A DNA stretch of 64,000 nucleotides from Pristionchus mayeri (GCA_036245805.1 BTRK01000003.1:36783215-36847214); one strand, 5' to 3'; positions 12,245 to 24,159 are shown, numbered from the stretch's first letter. A program made the numbers and translations. The notes: a model not told the origin generated them from the sequence alone.

Positions 12245-12580
12245 GAGTCATCTACCCGAGTGAAGATCGGGAAAGACGAGATGGTGTAGGCATCTGGAAT
12301 GATAACACAGAGTTGATAAGAGAGAGAAAGTAGATTCGAACGAGAAATATCAAGAGAGGAGGGTAACTGGTAAGGTCACGTTATTAGACAGGACAGAAAC
12401 GAGAACACAAGGATGTAGAGGAAATAAAAGACCGTGAATGGATGGGGCAGCGCCTATTTTTAAAAGAGTCAGATCGTAAGGATCCCTCGAGACTGGTTGC
12501 AGACAACCCTTCCAGTTTCTTTACAACACTGATTAGTTACATGTGGTACAGGACAGCCACTGGGTATGCCTAACTTGGAG
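12245..12580 (-). CDS. Array unit 3: candidate small Cys-rich gene
   Basis: Box B starts after TTAG near 12571 and encodes G-I-P-S-G-C-P-V-P-H-V, then N-Q-C-C-K-E-T-G-R-V-V-C-N. It stays open for 34 codons. Box A starts after TTCCAG at 12296 and encodes D-A-Y-T-I-S, then F-T-R-V-D-D. Against unit 4, box B differs mainly by synonymous or mild changes and one 3-base gap, the pattern expected of coding DNA. No family recognised. The exon joining and the true start are not known. Confidence 0.35.
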
Positions 12581-13355
12581 CTACCATGATTATCTTTAAT
12601 GATCGATCAATGGTTCAGGTATTCAGAGAAGGGGACGAAGATAAGCAAGACAAGAGGAGAGAAGGGGGAGCCAAGATAGGCTAGAGTTCGATTTGTGCAT
12701 CATAAGAAAATAAGTGTGTTATCGATTGGATAACGATAGCACACGTGAAATAGACAAGACATGGCAATTAATATAATAGGTCGGGCAAAGAGATCGACGT
12801 TGAGAACCGGGTCCTAGAGTCGCACAAAATTCTTTGTGACTTTCGTTTGGAGGACTCACTCCGCCTGTAGAATAGCATTGCACTACTCGATATGGATGAC
12901 CATTGCCTGTAAGAGTGAAGTGTGGAAACCGGCAAGACACATGATCTAGAGTAGCAGTACTCGAACCCTTGCATGTCGCTCAGCTCTCGCGACCACTCCA
13001 CAACTGCCTTCGCACTCTTAGTTGAGGGAATACTAATTCGAGTATGCTGATTCCAAATCTGACGTGCATTTATGCACTAATCCACAAACTATGCACTTGA
13101 ATTTGTACTCATCTTTGAGTTTCCCCTGATCATTCGCACCTGAAATAGCACAACGTATTTGACTAAATTAATAACAACTACGATCGTTTAACTTTCCAAA
13201 ATTTATCATTTTGCGGGCAGTTGTTTTACTTTCGGTTGTCAGTTGGTTTGAAATTAATCGTTTTTTTTTTGTAATTCGATAATAGTCAATGAAAAAAGTC
13301 GAAGTGAGCAAGGCGACAACTAATGAAGAGTTTAGGTGAACTCACATAATATTTT

Positions 13356-13423
13356 TTATTGAATCGTTGGTTGATAAATAGCTGAATAGCTGATTTTTTT
13401 ATTGAATCGTTGGTTGATAAATA
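13356..13423. repeat. Direct repeat of about 29 bp
   Basis: TTTTTTATTGAATCGTTGG followed by TTGATAAATA occurs twice, the copies 43 bases apart. It lies directly beside a stray box A of the array. Confidence 0.8.
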
Positions 13424-13429
13424 AAAATA

Positions 13430-13470
13430 AAAAAAAGATCGATGCAGTTGAGATGGCGTAGGCATCTAGA
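13430..13470 (-). other. Stray array box A
   Basis: Minus strand TTTCTAG acceptor followed by codons for D-A-Y-A-I-S, as in the other units. I found no clear matching box B nearby. Confidence 0.3.
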
Positions 13471-14029
13471 AAGCAGAGTGTGTAACGGAAGCATAATTAC
13501 ACTGGTGTTATTCGATTGAGAAAAATAAATATTGTAATAAATGGGGGCGTTTGACTCTATTCCGTTTGCACGCTATCTCGTCTCTCTGGGGCGGCTGTCG
13601 GGAGAATGAGACAGTTCTTTGTCCACTTCTGGCAGCTGGCCAACATTGAACAGAGGGAGGGCGATCGGCGGATACAACTGGGGGAGGAACGATTTAGGAT
13701 TGTGGGTCAATGTCTAGCTACCCAGGAAGAGATTATGAGCGAGAGAAATGGTAGAAAAACCAATTAGTCAGATCATATAACATATATTTGCAATGTTTGC
13801 ACAGGGGATAGGGCGATGACCATCGCCAAAACCTAATTTTTCCATTTGCCGAATTTCGGACATCAAGAAGTAAAGATCCGCCGTTCATGAATTGATGTAT
13901 TTTATCTATAGAACGAATTATATCGAGACAGTAAGGGCGAAATAATTGCATTGTTTTGATGCCCAGAAGGTGGGATATATGATGGATAAGATACAATAAT
14001 ACAATAGATATCGAATTATGATTCCACAT

Positions 14030-14085
14030 CTGCGCTTTGTGGATGTATCATCATTCTTGTAAAGTGGCGATTTGAGCACTGAAAT
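14030..14085 (-). other. Second copy of the 3' exon seen at 9145-9203
   Basis: The DNA around CGCTTTGTGG ... CACTGAAATTA is shared with 9150-9210, including the AATTTCAG acceptor. The shared reading is (L/F)-x-S-P-(L/I)-Y-K. It links the 9-10 kb gene remnant to the repeat-unit array. Confidence 0.4.
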
Positions 14086-14220
14086 TACAAGCACCATAAT
14101 TATGAATTATCAGTAATCAGTCCGTGCTTACTTTTTTGTTTGTTCCTTTTCCACTTATCATAATATACGCATTGACAGATGTAGATGATAAAACCCTTAA
14201 TTACGTGGATTAACATGCAT

Positions 14221-14279
14221 GAATTGTCAGAGGAAACCAAGTACACCAAGTATCTAACCTCTTGGTTTCCTGACAATGT
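14221..14279. repeat. Hairpin with 17-bp arms
   Basis: ATTGTCAG(AG)GAAACCAAG at 14222 pairs with CTTGGTTTCCTGACAAT at 14262-14278. Just downstream is a TCGTC/TTC-rich low-complexity stretch (14290-14360). Confidence 0.7.
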
Positions 14280-14384
14280 ATTTCTTTTTCAATCATCGTC
14301 CGTTTTCTTCTATTATTCATCGTCATATTCCTCATATTCTTCTTATTCGTCGTTCGTCGTGTGGAAGTTCACGTTTGTGTTTCT

Positions 14385-14720
14385 TCTTGAATTCTGAATC
14401 TACCCGAGTGTAGGTCGAGTCAATTGAGATGGTGTAGGCATCTGAAATGGAAGTATGAAATACGAGATAACAAAAGTAGAAATTCGCGTGGAGGGATATA
14501 AATGCATTATTTGCAATAACATTATATTCGTACATGATAAACATATTTTACGTATAGAATTAACAGTCCGGAGAGAGTGAATGGCTAAATATTGGAGCTC
14601 ATCCTATGTATAGAGTCAGATCGGGAGGACCCTTCCGGCCTGGTTCTAGACTAACTTCCAGTCTGCTTACAACATTGTGATACGTTTGGACGAGGACAAC
14701 CAGTGGGCACACCTGTAATG
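14385..14720 (-). CDS. Array unit 4: candidate small Cys-rich gene
   Basis: Box B follows ATTACAG near 14719 and encodes G-V-P-T-G-C-P-R-P-N-V-S-Q-C-C-K-Q-T-G, ending at a GTTAGT donor-like site. Box A follows TTTCAG near 14444 and encodes D-A-Y-T-I-S-I-D-S-T-Y-T-R-V-D, then a basic tail. Upstream, 14897-14724 is open and hydrophobic, so a signal peptide is possible. Product unknown. Confidence 0.35.
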
Positions 14721-14929
14721 GTAAATTATTTTGGTGATCTCGAGTAATCGACCGATCACTCGAGAAGGAAGTGCACGATCGCAGTGAGAGGATAAAGGAC
14801 AAGCGAATGGGATGAGAAAAGGCAGTAAAAGAGTAGAGATGAGATGGTAAACGACTTTGGGTTGATTACTATGTTGATTACTGACTATAAATGTCAAAAA
14901 TACGGAAATTTCATTCGCAGCGTTGCTTT

Positions 14930-15655
14930 ATAACACGTGTATCACGAGCCAGTGGATGGAAAATCACACCCTCGGGAACATTTTCAAAAAAATTGTACCA
15001 GATTCTACTCTTATTATAGTGTTAAAATACTAAAGACGTAAGATGAGTGAACATGATCAATTTTATGTTCTTTGCGTGTATCATGCTAATATTTCAAAGT
15101 AAAGGAATGATAAGGCATCAAGTTTCGGAAGTGAAGGTATATTTATCACGTGTATCACGAGCCAGTGGAGGAGTGCGGGAACATTTTGAAAAAAAGTTGT
15201 GCCTGATTTTGTCCATATTAGAGTGGTACAATGCTCTAGGCGTAAGATTTTGAGAAATATGGGTCATTTGTTCCAGAGCCGGCATTTAGGAATTTTCCGG
15301 TTTTGCTTCCGGCTATGCTGAATCTTAGCTCCCAGGTGAGCTGGAGAGGTGGCGCTGGGCTCAAAATGTTCGGAAAATTATTTCCAAAAACTTTACTGTT
15401 TAGTACAAAGCGATCTGATGAAAAATCAAAACGGGCCGTGCGATAAACCAATTTTGGAAACAAAATAAAAATATTTTCCCTATCAAGAAGTAGAGTGATA
15501 CAGATTTTTAATGCAGATTATGAAATAAGAAGTGTAAGTGTACAATATGAAAATATTAAATCCAAATTCGATCTGCCTTCAACTTGGCATTTTTTACACA
15601 AACATGCCACTATGAAGAAAAAGTCGAAAAAATGAATTTTCGTGAACTCTGATTT
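14930..15655 (+). repeat. Single arm of the 41.6-kb fold-back family
   Basis: Nearly the same as the left arm of the palindrome at 41615-42882, but without a matching right arm. It contains an internal duplication of the CACGTGTATCACGAGCCAG start (14934 and 15148). It ends abruptly at TTCTTTAA, where a different repeat begins. Confidence 0.75.
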
Positions 15656-15990
15656 TTGTTCTTTAAGAGACGTTCCACGAGAAAACGTATCTTTTGGGAG
15701 GGGTCGACGGATGACTTTTTTGCAACCCCCCTCAATATTTTGCTGGTGAAGTTCCCATACCGAGTGCTGATATTTGGCCCATTGTGAAGGGCTCTGGTAC
15801 ACTTTCCGAAAAATGTCAGCACAGGTCTCAAAAAAATCGAAAATTTCAAATTTTTGAAAAGTAAGATATTATAAGTTTTTCAGGACTATTTTTCGATGAA
15901 AAGAACGAGAAACATACTATGAAAGCGATCAGACGCCGATAAAGTGTTGAAAACGTCGATTTTCGTGATTTTTTGGCCGTCCTGAAATGT
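15656..15990 (+). repeat. Single arm of the 30.9-kb fold-back family
   Basis: Starts with GAGACGTTCCACGAGAAAAC and matches one arm and the loop of the element at 30962-31515, but there is no second arm. It abuts the preceding half element with no spacer. Confidence 0.7.
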
Positions 15991-16069
15991 TTTTAATTCC
16001 GTGGTCACTTTTCTAGTGCATTTTCGGAATCTACGTGTAAAAGTAGTTTGCGGACAATAATATAAGAAA

Positions 16070-16680
16070 CATAGAACTAACCCATCATGTTTATTGAATC
16101 AGCATTACATTTCGATGCTGATGTTTAACGCTATCGTCGAGTATACTGAAAACAACCGTCACATAGTTCGAATTGACAATTAAGTTGTTTGCCGTACAAA
16201 GGTATAGATGTTGTATTAATTAAAGTGATATTTGAAAATAAATGACTATCAATAACGGCTAATCTTATGTTTATTTTGAATTTCCAGCGTAGCAACGAAT
16301 CAGTTACTCGAGTGTATGTCGAGCCAATCGGGATGGTGTAGGCATCTAAAGTATGAGTAATTTAGGAGACAATATTGATGGTAATTTATTCAATATAGAA
16401 CGGCAGAGAAAGATCAAATGAGAGGGAAGTATTTAGAGAGAGGGATATAGTTGGACATTGTTTGAAAACCCGCCCTTCTCCGCCATTTACGACTCGTTAA
16501 GACCAGCCACTAGATATGTCATCACTTTTATGGCGGGAAGCGCATGAAGCTGGACGAGCACGATCAATAGTTGAGAATAAGAAAACGACCGAGCAGAGGG
16601 GAAGAAATGGACAGTGTTAACCCGTTCTCATCCCCATTACATTTAGCACCCTATGTGATGCCATGGAGAGAGGAAGGAGA
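16070..16680 (-). other. Array unit 5 (intact site, no insertions)
   Basis: Box A follows TTTAG at 16348 and encodes D-A-Y-T-I-P-I-G-S-T-Y-T-R-V-T-D-S. Box B near 16495-16525 is degenerate. The whole stretch is near-identical to 18670-22310 once three insertions there are removed, so it gives the empty target sites for them. Confidence 0.5.
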
Positions 16681-17129
16681 AAGAGTGTAGAAAGAAAGAA
16701 CGCTGGTGGACTGCTTTTGTCCCTCGTGGTAGTTCCTAATTGCTTGGGGGGATGAGGGCGAATTTCGAAATGGCTTCTCCATTCTAGGCGAGGGCTAGCG
16801 ATGATTCATGCTGACCTTTCCCGAGTGAGCTACAGTATCTAGCTTATCTGGCGGGATAGATCATCTCCCTATCCGCTTCTCTAAATGTCAAACTAGTGGC
16901 GTCTCTTATCGATCGCTGGAGTAGAGTTTCGAAATGTTTGCGGCTGGCTGCGTGCAATCGATAATGTTGGTTACTTTCAGCGCGTCTTCTGATCTACTTG
17001 CGGCGTCTAATTTCGGCGTGACTACGCTTTCTATGGATTAATACTGACGATTTGTGGCTAATTGTGCTGCGCTTGGCGAATTGATTTGTTAGATGGGTCG
17101 AACAATCACTAATTTGTACCTGGTTTACA

Positions 17130-17965
17130 TCTGAGCTGCTTGTCCTGGTTGCCTTGGGATCGAGATTCCTTGCGTTGCGCCTGATTGTTGCGTTCCTGCA
17201 AGATTGGGAATTGGATCTGATTCTTGGAATATTAATTTTAAACTCTGCATATCTGACTTGGAAAAAATTAATGCCTTACCAGGTTTCCGACTTGCCATGT
17301 GGCGGTTGAGACTGACCAAGAAGAGTATGCCGATTGCGATCAAGAGTATAAAGGAAAGAGAGAGTCAAAAAGGGAGGGGTAGAGTCAAAGAGACGGCATA
17401 TGTATAGAGAGATTGAGGACGAAGAAGGTGTCTGTTGACACGTCTCATTGTCCTTAATGTTTTCTTCTAGCCGTGAGCTGTACTGTCCCCGACTGACAAA
17501 TTTAACCATCAGAATCTTTATTCTGGCATCTGTTTTACTACCGTTGTACTGCTCTTCCTCATCGTCATTGACACTCAGCTTGGGCATCTTGCTGGTACCG
17601 GCTTTTCTCTGTAGGGTGCGCTTGCGCGGTGTCGATGTTTTTGACACGATTTCGGTTTTCTCGGTGATCTTTCCCTCTCCATCAACCCTAGTCGTAGAGG
17701 TAGTGGTTACATTATTCGAGGGCGTCATCATCACTGCCAGAATCGCAGCCTGCCAGTTATTGCGGTCTTCCTCCATTTTCTTGAATGACTCTTCCGCATT
17801 CTTGAGAGCTTCTTCATTACGCTGAGCCAGCTCTTCGATCTTTGCTTGAATTAGCATTTCGGTGTTCACGAGGTTCTGTCTCTTTACCGACTCCTGGAGT
17901 TGTACCTGGTAGATGAGCCTCTGTTCTGTTTCCTCGATGAGCGAACGCAACGGGTGTTCCGCCAT
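17130..17965 (-). CDS. Coiled-coil hypothetical protein, N-terminal exon(s)
   Basis: An ATG at 17965 opens 229 codons on the minus strand. Residues 1-75 are heptad-like and charged (E-E-L-A-Q-R-N-E-E-A-L-K, then S-F-K-K-M-E-E-D-R), so a coiled coil is likely. Residues 85-130 are Thr/Ser-rich, then basic (P-R-K-R-T-L-Q-R-K) and acidic (N-D-D-E-E-E), like a flexible nuclear-type linker. After Q-Y-N a GTAGTAA donor-like site occurs, and the frame beyond loses protein-like composition, so the exon probably ends near 17540. A later open stretch, 17240-17130 (ending at ATG|GTAAAC), may be another exon. No domain recognised. Confidence 0.5.
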
Positions 17966-18842
17966 GCCGATTCACAGATATCTATAATCTGGATATTTGC
18001 TTCTATTTTTGACCATTTGTATTGCCCGACCGAGATATTCATAAGTAATCAGGGAATGGTTAGTGCTTATAAGCTTGATAGTGCATCACTCTAATTTGAC
18101 TTACTGGTGTTCGATTGCTGTGCTTCATAATCTGAAATCAAAGTGTAAATTTGCATGCATGTCATAGTCATTGAGGACCTGTCTTGCGACATTGTTCTCA
18201 TCAATCAGAGAGGCAGACTCAATCGTGCATGGATGCCATCGTCGTGTGAGGCCAATACACGTGAATGAGCGAGAACATGAGAGTGAGCGACGTCGATAGA
18301 ATAGTGCAGGCGAGTGCTGCTGTGATCACGAATGGAATAGGTGCGCGCGCGAAGGGATACTGTTGGGGCAGGCGTCTGCAGCCAAACAGGAGAGCTAATG
18401 AGGAGGGAAAGGGGGAAGGGAGGGAGGGTCAGGTATGAATCAGCAAGGCTACGGACAGAAGTGGCAAACTGAGAGAAAAGGTGGGAGAATTTGAATGAGA
18501 AGAAGGAAGACACAAATCAGATATGGTCGATGGATCGCGAGAACGTAAGTTCTCACCAGGAGCTGCTATCAGAAATGGGATGCGTGCTATTCTGTGTCTG
18601 TTCTTCAGAAGGCTCCCTTAGGATGCGTCCCCGAACAAGCTCGCGATTAGAGGGGATATGTTTATGAAACAGACAACTAACCCATCATGTTCATTGAATC
18701 AGCATTACAGTTCGATGCTGATGTTTATCGATATCGTCGAGTATACTGGAAACACATAGTTCGAATTGACAATAAAGTTGTTTGACGTGCAAAGGTTTAC
18801 ATGTTGCATTAATGAAAGTGATATCTATATATATAATATATA

Positions 18843-18902
18843 TAAGCCTATATCACGCATATTCTGACAGAATAAGCCTATATCACGCATATTCTGACAG
18901 AA
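18843..18902 (+). repeat. 30-bp tandem duplication
   Basis: The unit TAAGCCTATATCACGCATAT plus TCTGACAGAA is present exactly twice in a row, at the outer end of the following fold-back. Confidence 0.9.
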
Positions 18903-20220
18903 TGTATGAGTTCCACTGCACATGGGAACAACAAATTCAAACTGATTTAATCTTATCGACACAATATCAGTTGATGTATCCCTGGTCGTAGACTTTTTTA
19001 TTCAAGTGATGAAGCCGTAAAATCGAAACTACCTAAAAGCCGGCTCTCGACATTTCAAAAATTCAAAAAATCATAACATACTTCAAAGTTGAGCTAAAAA
19101 GTCGTTCAAAAAAGCAAAATTACCGCCTCGACGAGTTCTACAAATCATCTATTCAGGACGTTTTTGAAAATTTAATTTGAAATATAGATAAGTTGTAAAA
19201 AGCGAATTGTCGGTTCCAAAAAGTTGTTACCCTGAAAACTTTTCCACGATTACCCAATTTTTTATTTCAGAATCAGATTCTCCATGCAATTCTACACCAT
19301 GGATATTGATTTCAGATAATTTCAACTTTTTCCCGGGAGGTTTCAGCGCTGGAAACACCGAAAACCTGCTGTTTTTCGAAAATTCAAAAAGTTCAATGAT
19401 TTGCCATTTTCATATTCATGCTTTATCAGCGCTCCAATGGGTACCAGTTTGCTCAGGATTGACTATTGTCACACTTTTAGAAGATTGAAGTCATTTCCAG
19501 AGAAAATATTTTACTCAGAAAAAATCAGGATTTTCTGAGCATCCTGAGCATCGAGAATTCTGAGCATCGAGAATGACTGAAAAAATGCGATGATTGTTTT
19601 CATCAAAAATATCGCTTAATTCACTCACAACTACTTGATCAGACCCTGTTATGTCACTTACAACTAATAGAACAGCTTCTGACCCATCAGTATGAAAATG
19701 GCAAATCATTGAACTTTGAATTTTCGAAAAACAGCAGGTTTTCGGTGTTTCCAGCGCTGAAACCTCCCGGGAAAAAGTTGAAATGATCTGAAATCAATAT
19801 CCCTGTAGAATTGCACGGACAATCTGATTTTGAAATAAAAAATTGGGTAATCGTGGAAAAATTTTTCAGGGTAACAACTTTTTAGAAACCACAATTTTTT
19901 TACAACTTTTTACAACTTATCTATATTTCAAATTGAGTTTTCAAAAACGTCCTGAACAGATGATTTGTAGAACTCGTCGAGGCCGTAATTTTGTTTTTTT
20001 GAACGACTTTCTAGCTCAAGGTTGAAGTATGTTATGATTTTTTGATTTTTGAAATGTCGAGAGCCGGCTTTTAGGTAGTTCCGATTTTACGGCTTCACCA
20101 CTTGAATATAAAAGTCTACGACTAGGGATACATCAACTGATATTGTGTCGATAAGATTAAAGCAGTTTGAATTTGTTGTTCCCATGCACCTGCCTTCTCT
20201 CAGAATATCTGTGATATATA
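18843..20220. mobile_element. 1.35-kb fold-back element, copy 1
   Basis: The left end (TATATCACGCATATTCTG) pairs with the right end (CAGAATATCTGTGATATA), and arms of about 600 bp pair through ACTACCTAAAAGCCGGCTCT and GAACGACTTT. It is the same family as 29267-30566, with which it looks about 95% identical. It interrupts array unit 6: sequence before 18825 and after 20370 is contiguous in unit 5. An extra GC-rich piece (20221-20370) came with it. No transposase. Confidence 0.85.
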
Positions 20221-20570
20221 AAGCGCAGTGTATGTTTGACCGGATTGCGAAACGATTACGAAATGGCGAGGGAGAGAGATCGCGCCTCAACAAGTTGCGA
20301 AACGAGTGACTGCGAAACCTACCCCGCTAGGACGGGGCCCCCGTCGAAGGCTGGGGGCTGCCGGACTAGTATGAAAATAAATGACTATCAATAACGGCTA
20401 ATCTTACGTTTATTTTGAATTTCCAGCGTAGCAATGAATCAGTTGCTCGCGTGTAGGTCAAGCCAATCGGGATGGTGTAGGCATCTGAAGTATGAGTAAT
20501 TTAGGAGACAATATTGATGGTAATTTATTCAATATAGAACGATAGAGAAAGATCAAATGAGAGGGAAGTA

Positions 20571-21810
20571 TTGGGGTGTCCGGAAAGTTCGTATATTTTT
20601 TTGTTTTTATTATTTATTCAATGCTTTACGATTCTCAGTGGCCAGTGTATGCCCCCTTCTTTCTCACTACCTCTCTCCAGCGATTGGGCAGGGTCTCGAT
20701 TCCTCTCTTCCAGAATGCGGGTTTCTTCGAGACCGCCCAGTTCACGAAAGCCCTCACAACTTCATCTCGATTCTTGAACTTCTTTCCTTTGCAGAAGTCA
20801 GAGAGAGCGGAAGCAGTGGTAGTCGCATGGGGAGAGATCCGGGGAATACGGTGGATGGGGAATCCTCTCGATCTTCAGCTCGTCCATTTTCTTCTGGGTC
20901 ATCTTCGCTCGATGTGCACGAGCATTGCCCATCAGAAGAAGAATTTTGCCCTGGTTCAGGAGTCTGGGAGGGACTATGATCGCGACATCTTCCAGTTGTT
21001 CAGAGATGAGGTTTGCATTGATGCTGGTGCCAGGAGCGAGGATCTCCCAGTAGATGGGACCGAGCACTGAGAAGAAGAAGCAGATGAGTTCCTTCTTTCC
21101 GTGCTCTTCCTTCTTCGGGACGGGCGTGGGCTTCTCATCTGCATCCACCCATTGCAGTCTCCTCACAGGGTTATCGTACGTGATCCACTTCTCATCTGTA
21201 GCGATGATGGAATTGACCCATCGAAGATTGGATCTACGATGGAGTAATTCCCGACAGACTTGAACACGATTTTTCAGCTGTTCGGGGGAGAGGTCATGGG
21301 GAATCACTTGTGGGAGTTTCGGCTTCTTCCCAGATCGATGGAGGATATCGGACACCGTTGATCTGGGAGTACCAGTATCCTTCTTCAACTCACGCACACT
21401 GGCCATGGGCTTGCGCTTCAGTGTGCGGAGAACGAGAGGCTGATCGAGGGAGGGAGGGCGTCCAGAGCGGGGTTGATCATCGAGACCAAACTCCCCTTTC
21501 TTGAAGCGGGAGAACCACTTATAGCAGAAGGGTATGGAGGGGGCGTCAGCTCCTTCCGACTGGGCCAGGGCAGAGTGGGCCTCCTTCACGGATCGGCCAA
21601 GACGGTAATAATGAAGTAAAACTGCTCGGAGGTAGAGATGGGAGTCCATCACAAGAATCAATGTAGCAACTAGGAGACTGATTAAATCCTCTCACTACTC
21701 AACGTCAGAATGATGCAATACATTGTTGACAAACAGATTGCGCAATCACTGCATTTGATCGCGAACTGACTTTTTTCCGAAGCATTATACGAACTTTCCG
21801 GACACCCCAA
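20571..21810 (-). mobile_element. Complete but inactive mariner transposon, 1240 bp
   Basis: Terminal inverted repeats start TTGGGGTGTCCGGAAAG and match for about 25 bases. TA duplications flank the element at 20569-20570 and 21811-21812. The undisturbed site GGGAAGTATTTAGAG at about 16425 in the sister unit shows the single TA before insertion. One minus-strand transposase gene fills the interior. Confidence 0.95.
20798..21661 (-). pseudogene. Mariner transposase (D,D34D family), inactivated
   Basis: 287 codons are open from 21661. In family order there is the helix-turn-helix region (Y-K-W-F-S-R-F-K-K-G, then D-D-Q-P-R-S-G-R-P), the second HTH, T-D-E-K-W with the first catalytic Asp (residue 156), then L-L-M-G-N-A-R-A-H where intact relatives have H-D-N-A, so the second catalytic Asp is Gly (residue 245). 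Next is P-P-Y-S-P-D-L-S-P-C-D with the third Asp (280), 34 residues on. The frame breaks right after at a CT repeat. The normal ending (G-K-K-F-K-N-R and about 50 codons) continues in another frame to about 20610. Usual length is about 345 residues. Cut-and-paste transposition in the nucleus is the family role; this copy cannot do it. Confidence 0.95.
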
Positions 21811-22028
21811 TATTTAGAGAGAGGGAGATAGTTGGACATTGTTTGAAAAACCGCCCTTCTCCGCCATTTACGACTCGTTAAGACCAGCCACTAGATATGT
21901 CATCACTTTTATGGCGGGAAGCGCATGAAGCTGGACGAGCACGATCAATAGTTAGAGAATGAGAAAAAGACCGAGCAGAGGAGAAGAAATGGACAGTGTT
22001 GACCCGCTCTCCTCCCCCATTACATTTA

Positions 22029-22274
22029 AAGGAGGAGCAAAGTCAAAATTCATTTTTTGAAGCGTTCATATGCACTGCCTAGATCTCCCCAACGATAAGA
22101 AGCTCCAAAATTTTCACATTGATATCTTCATTCCGAACAGAGCTATCGGTAGTTGGTTGGGAGCCAAATCAGGGAAAGCTCAGGCAACGAGCGAGAGAAC
22201 ACGCGACCTGAAGAGAGTTCCCCGCTAATTGAAACATATTTCAACCGGGCATGCTTTTGACTTTAATCCTTCTT
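22029..22274 (+). mobile_element. 246-bp MITE, copy 1
   Basis: Ends AAGGAGGAGCAAAGTCAAAA and the near complement; TA duplications at 22027-22028 and 22275-22276. Unit 5 (about 16645) has the empty site. The same element in reverse orientation lies at 57324-57567. No ORF. Confidence 0.9.
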
Positions 22275-22439
22275 TAACACCCTATGTGATGCCATGGAGA
22301 GAGGAGGGTGAACGATTGTTTAAGAAAAAGTGCCATCTCTCTCAAAACTCATCAAAAATCTATAATATTGTAAAATAATCCCGTTTTTTTATCGATGAAT
22401 GATTAGAAGATGTAGAGACAGTCAAAGTAAAATACGATA

Positions 22440-22850
22440 ATTTATTGATGAATCGATTTCACAAAAAGGATATATACACACTAGGAGATGGGAGAAGGGT
22501 AGCTTGATGGGGGGAGTGATCACTGCTTGATCTTCATTGTATCCGTGTATATAATTTGTATTGTTACGAGCGGCCGCAACCCCCAAGCATGGCTCTTCGG
22601 TTTCGCATCCTGAAAGTATGGCCTCGCGGTGGTAGAGATAATGCCGCCTCTCTATCTCTCTCACTCAACTCACTTCTTCCTCCTTTCTCCATGTTGTGAG
22701 TTTGAGATATGTGGCCTCGTCATCCTCCAAAGAGTGTGACCTTCTCTTTTCTGCTTCTGGCGCTTCTTTTTAATCTTGTACTCGTCCTCCTCCTCCTGCA
22801 CACCCACAAGTCCGATCACACTTCATCCATCTGAACGTTACAATTTTCCC
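22440..22850 (-). pseudogene. Possible 3' end of an unidentified gene
   Basis: Minus strand, after a TGCAG near 22796: E-E-E-D-E-Y-K-I-K-K-K-R-Q-K-Q-K-R, a charged nuclear-like stretch. Then after TTTCAG at 22610 there is an open stretch of about 14 codons or more in two frames. An AATAAA lies further on near 22445. The joining and frame are uncertain and no family is recognised. Confidence 0.25.
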
Positions 22851-23182
22851 CCACTACTGTTCTCCCTATCTCTCTCTTCATCTTTCCTATCTCACCGCAT
22901 TTTCGGTCGTCGTATCCCGCTTCGTTGCAGTCTCCAATAATTTATTTCTATATGCATCGAGTACTCTGGTCGTTGAAGTTCCTCGGCATCCATCGATGCT
23001 GTACACTCTACTTCTTCAATTATTGGTTACACTCCTCCACGATGTTGTGGAAAGCCTGCACTGGTGACGCCAGTGAATGGTTTTGGCACAGTCTAGAGCA
23101 ACACAGGTCTACATATGCGTGCTTGAGGATTGTGCCATGTGGACTCACTTTTGGTTTGTTGCCGTGGTTTATTTCAATGATG

Positions 23183-23230
23183 ATCAGCTACTCAAATAGC
23201 CGACTTAGCATAGATGGTGTAGGCATCTGG
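23183..23230 (-). other. Array unit 7 box A, last minus-strand copy
   Basis: GTTCCAG acceptor followed by D-A-Y-T-I then a stop four codons later. The GATGATCAGCTACTCAA context matches units 2, 5 and 6. Beyond it the array boxes switch to the plus strand. Confidence 0.35.
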
Positions 23231-24159
23231 AACAATTTTTTTTTTTAATTTTTGATAAATTAAATACGTCTAGACCCTACTCCAGAAATGCCCAGCTCGA
23301 ACATGATTTTTTTCCATTTTTACGAACTCAAATTTTTTTAAATGCGTGAGTATTTTGAAAGGCGTTTTAAAGCTGATCCCGTGCACTTCAGGAATTATAA
23401 TTCCTATACATCACTCTTTACAAAAATATAGTTTATGTAGAGGAATTATCATTAGTCAAAGAGTGCTGTTGCGTCAAAATGTCAATATCAGATTTCTATT
23501 TTGCGACACTTTTCATCCTACCCTGACCGTTTATCCGATTGGTGATGGATAAGGATATGTGCGCTATGGAGAGCACACATACGCTAATAATATGCAAAAT
23601 GCATGGAAATATTGATAAAGTCTGAAGCGAGATATAACTCAAAAAGCACCAATTTTAAAGTCGTAACGAAACTTTTGCATCAACCTAATAGCCCGTATTT
23701 GTCCATTTTTATTCGCACCGACACACATATTAATTTTTTTCGATGAGCCATCAATACTTCAGGTTACGCACTATTTCACCCCCTCTCTCGTTCCAGTTCG
23801 GTCCTCATTCCGTCCCTTCTTTGTGTTCCTCATATTGGTTGGAAAGACGACCCTTACCTTGCATTCTCCTTTCATGTCACCCATCTCACATCTGTCATTG
23901 TTTCCATCTGCTACCCATTAACAGACACTGATCAATACTGTCCCGGGGCGCCTGTCTCAAAGATCTGAGTGGTCACTATTTGGTCACTCTCCATTTTCAC
24001 TCGCTCACCTTTAGTGAGAGGCTTACCTTCAGTTACACCTACGATTTCCCGTATTTCCAACCATTCCGATTAGAGCATGCATTTCCGTGCACCTTAGCGT
24101 TTCTCTCACAGTTCATTCCCATTGGAGAACCTTATTACTTTGCCACATTATTTCTTTTT

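Larger units (their letters stand above)
18670..22310 (-). other. Array unit 6, with three insertions
   Basis: Recent duplicate of 16070-16680. Box A lies at 20440-20487 (D-A-Y-T-I-P-I-G-L-T-Y-T-R-A) and box B at 21850-21895. It is split by the fold-back (about 18825-20370), the mariner (20571-21810) and a MITE (22029-22274). Flanking sequence on either side of each insertion joins cleanly in unit 5. Confidence 0.6.

Noticed and set aside
17448..17825. 125-codon plus-strand ORF
   Set aside because: Antisense to the coiled-coil ORF. Its Ser/Leu-rich composition is the expected mirror of an acidic, charged frame.
18205..18513. 102-codon minus-strand ORF rich in Ser and Leu
   Set aside because: The composition follows a purine-rich stretch; there are no splice sites, motifs or repeats in support.
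20557..21504. Several plus-strand ORFs of 64-164 codons
   Set aside because: They are antisense shadows of the mariner transposase, whose family motifs are on the minus strand.
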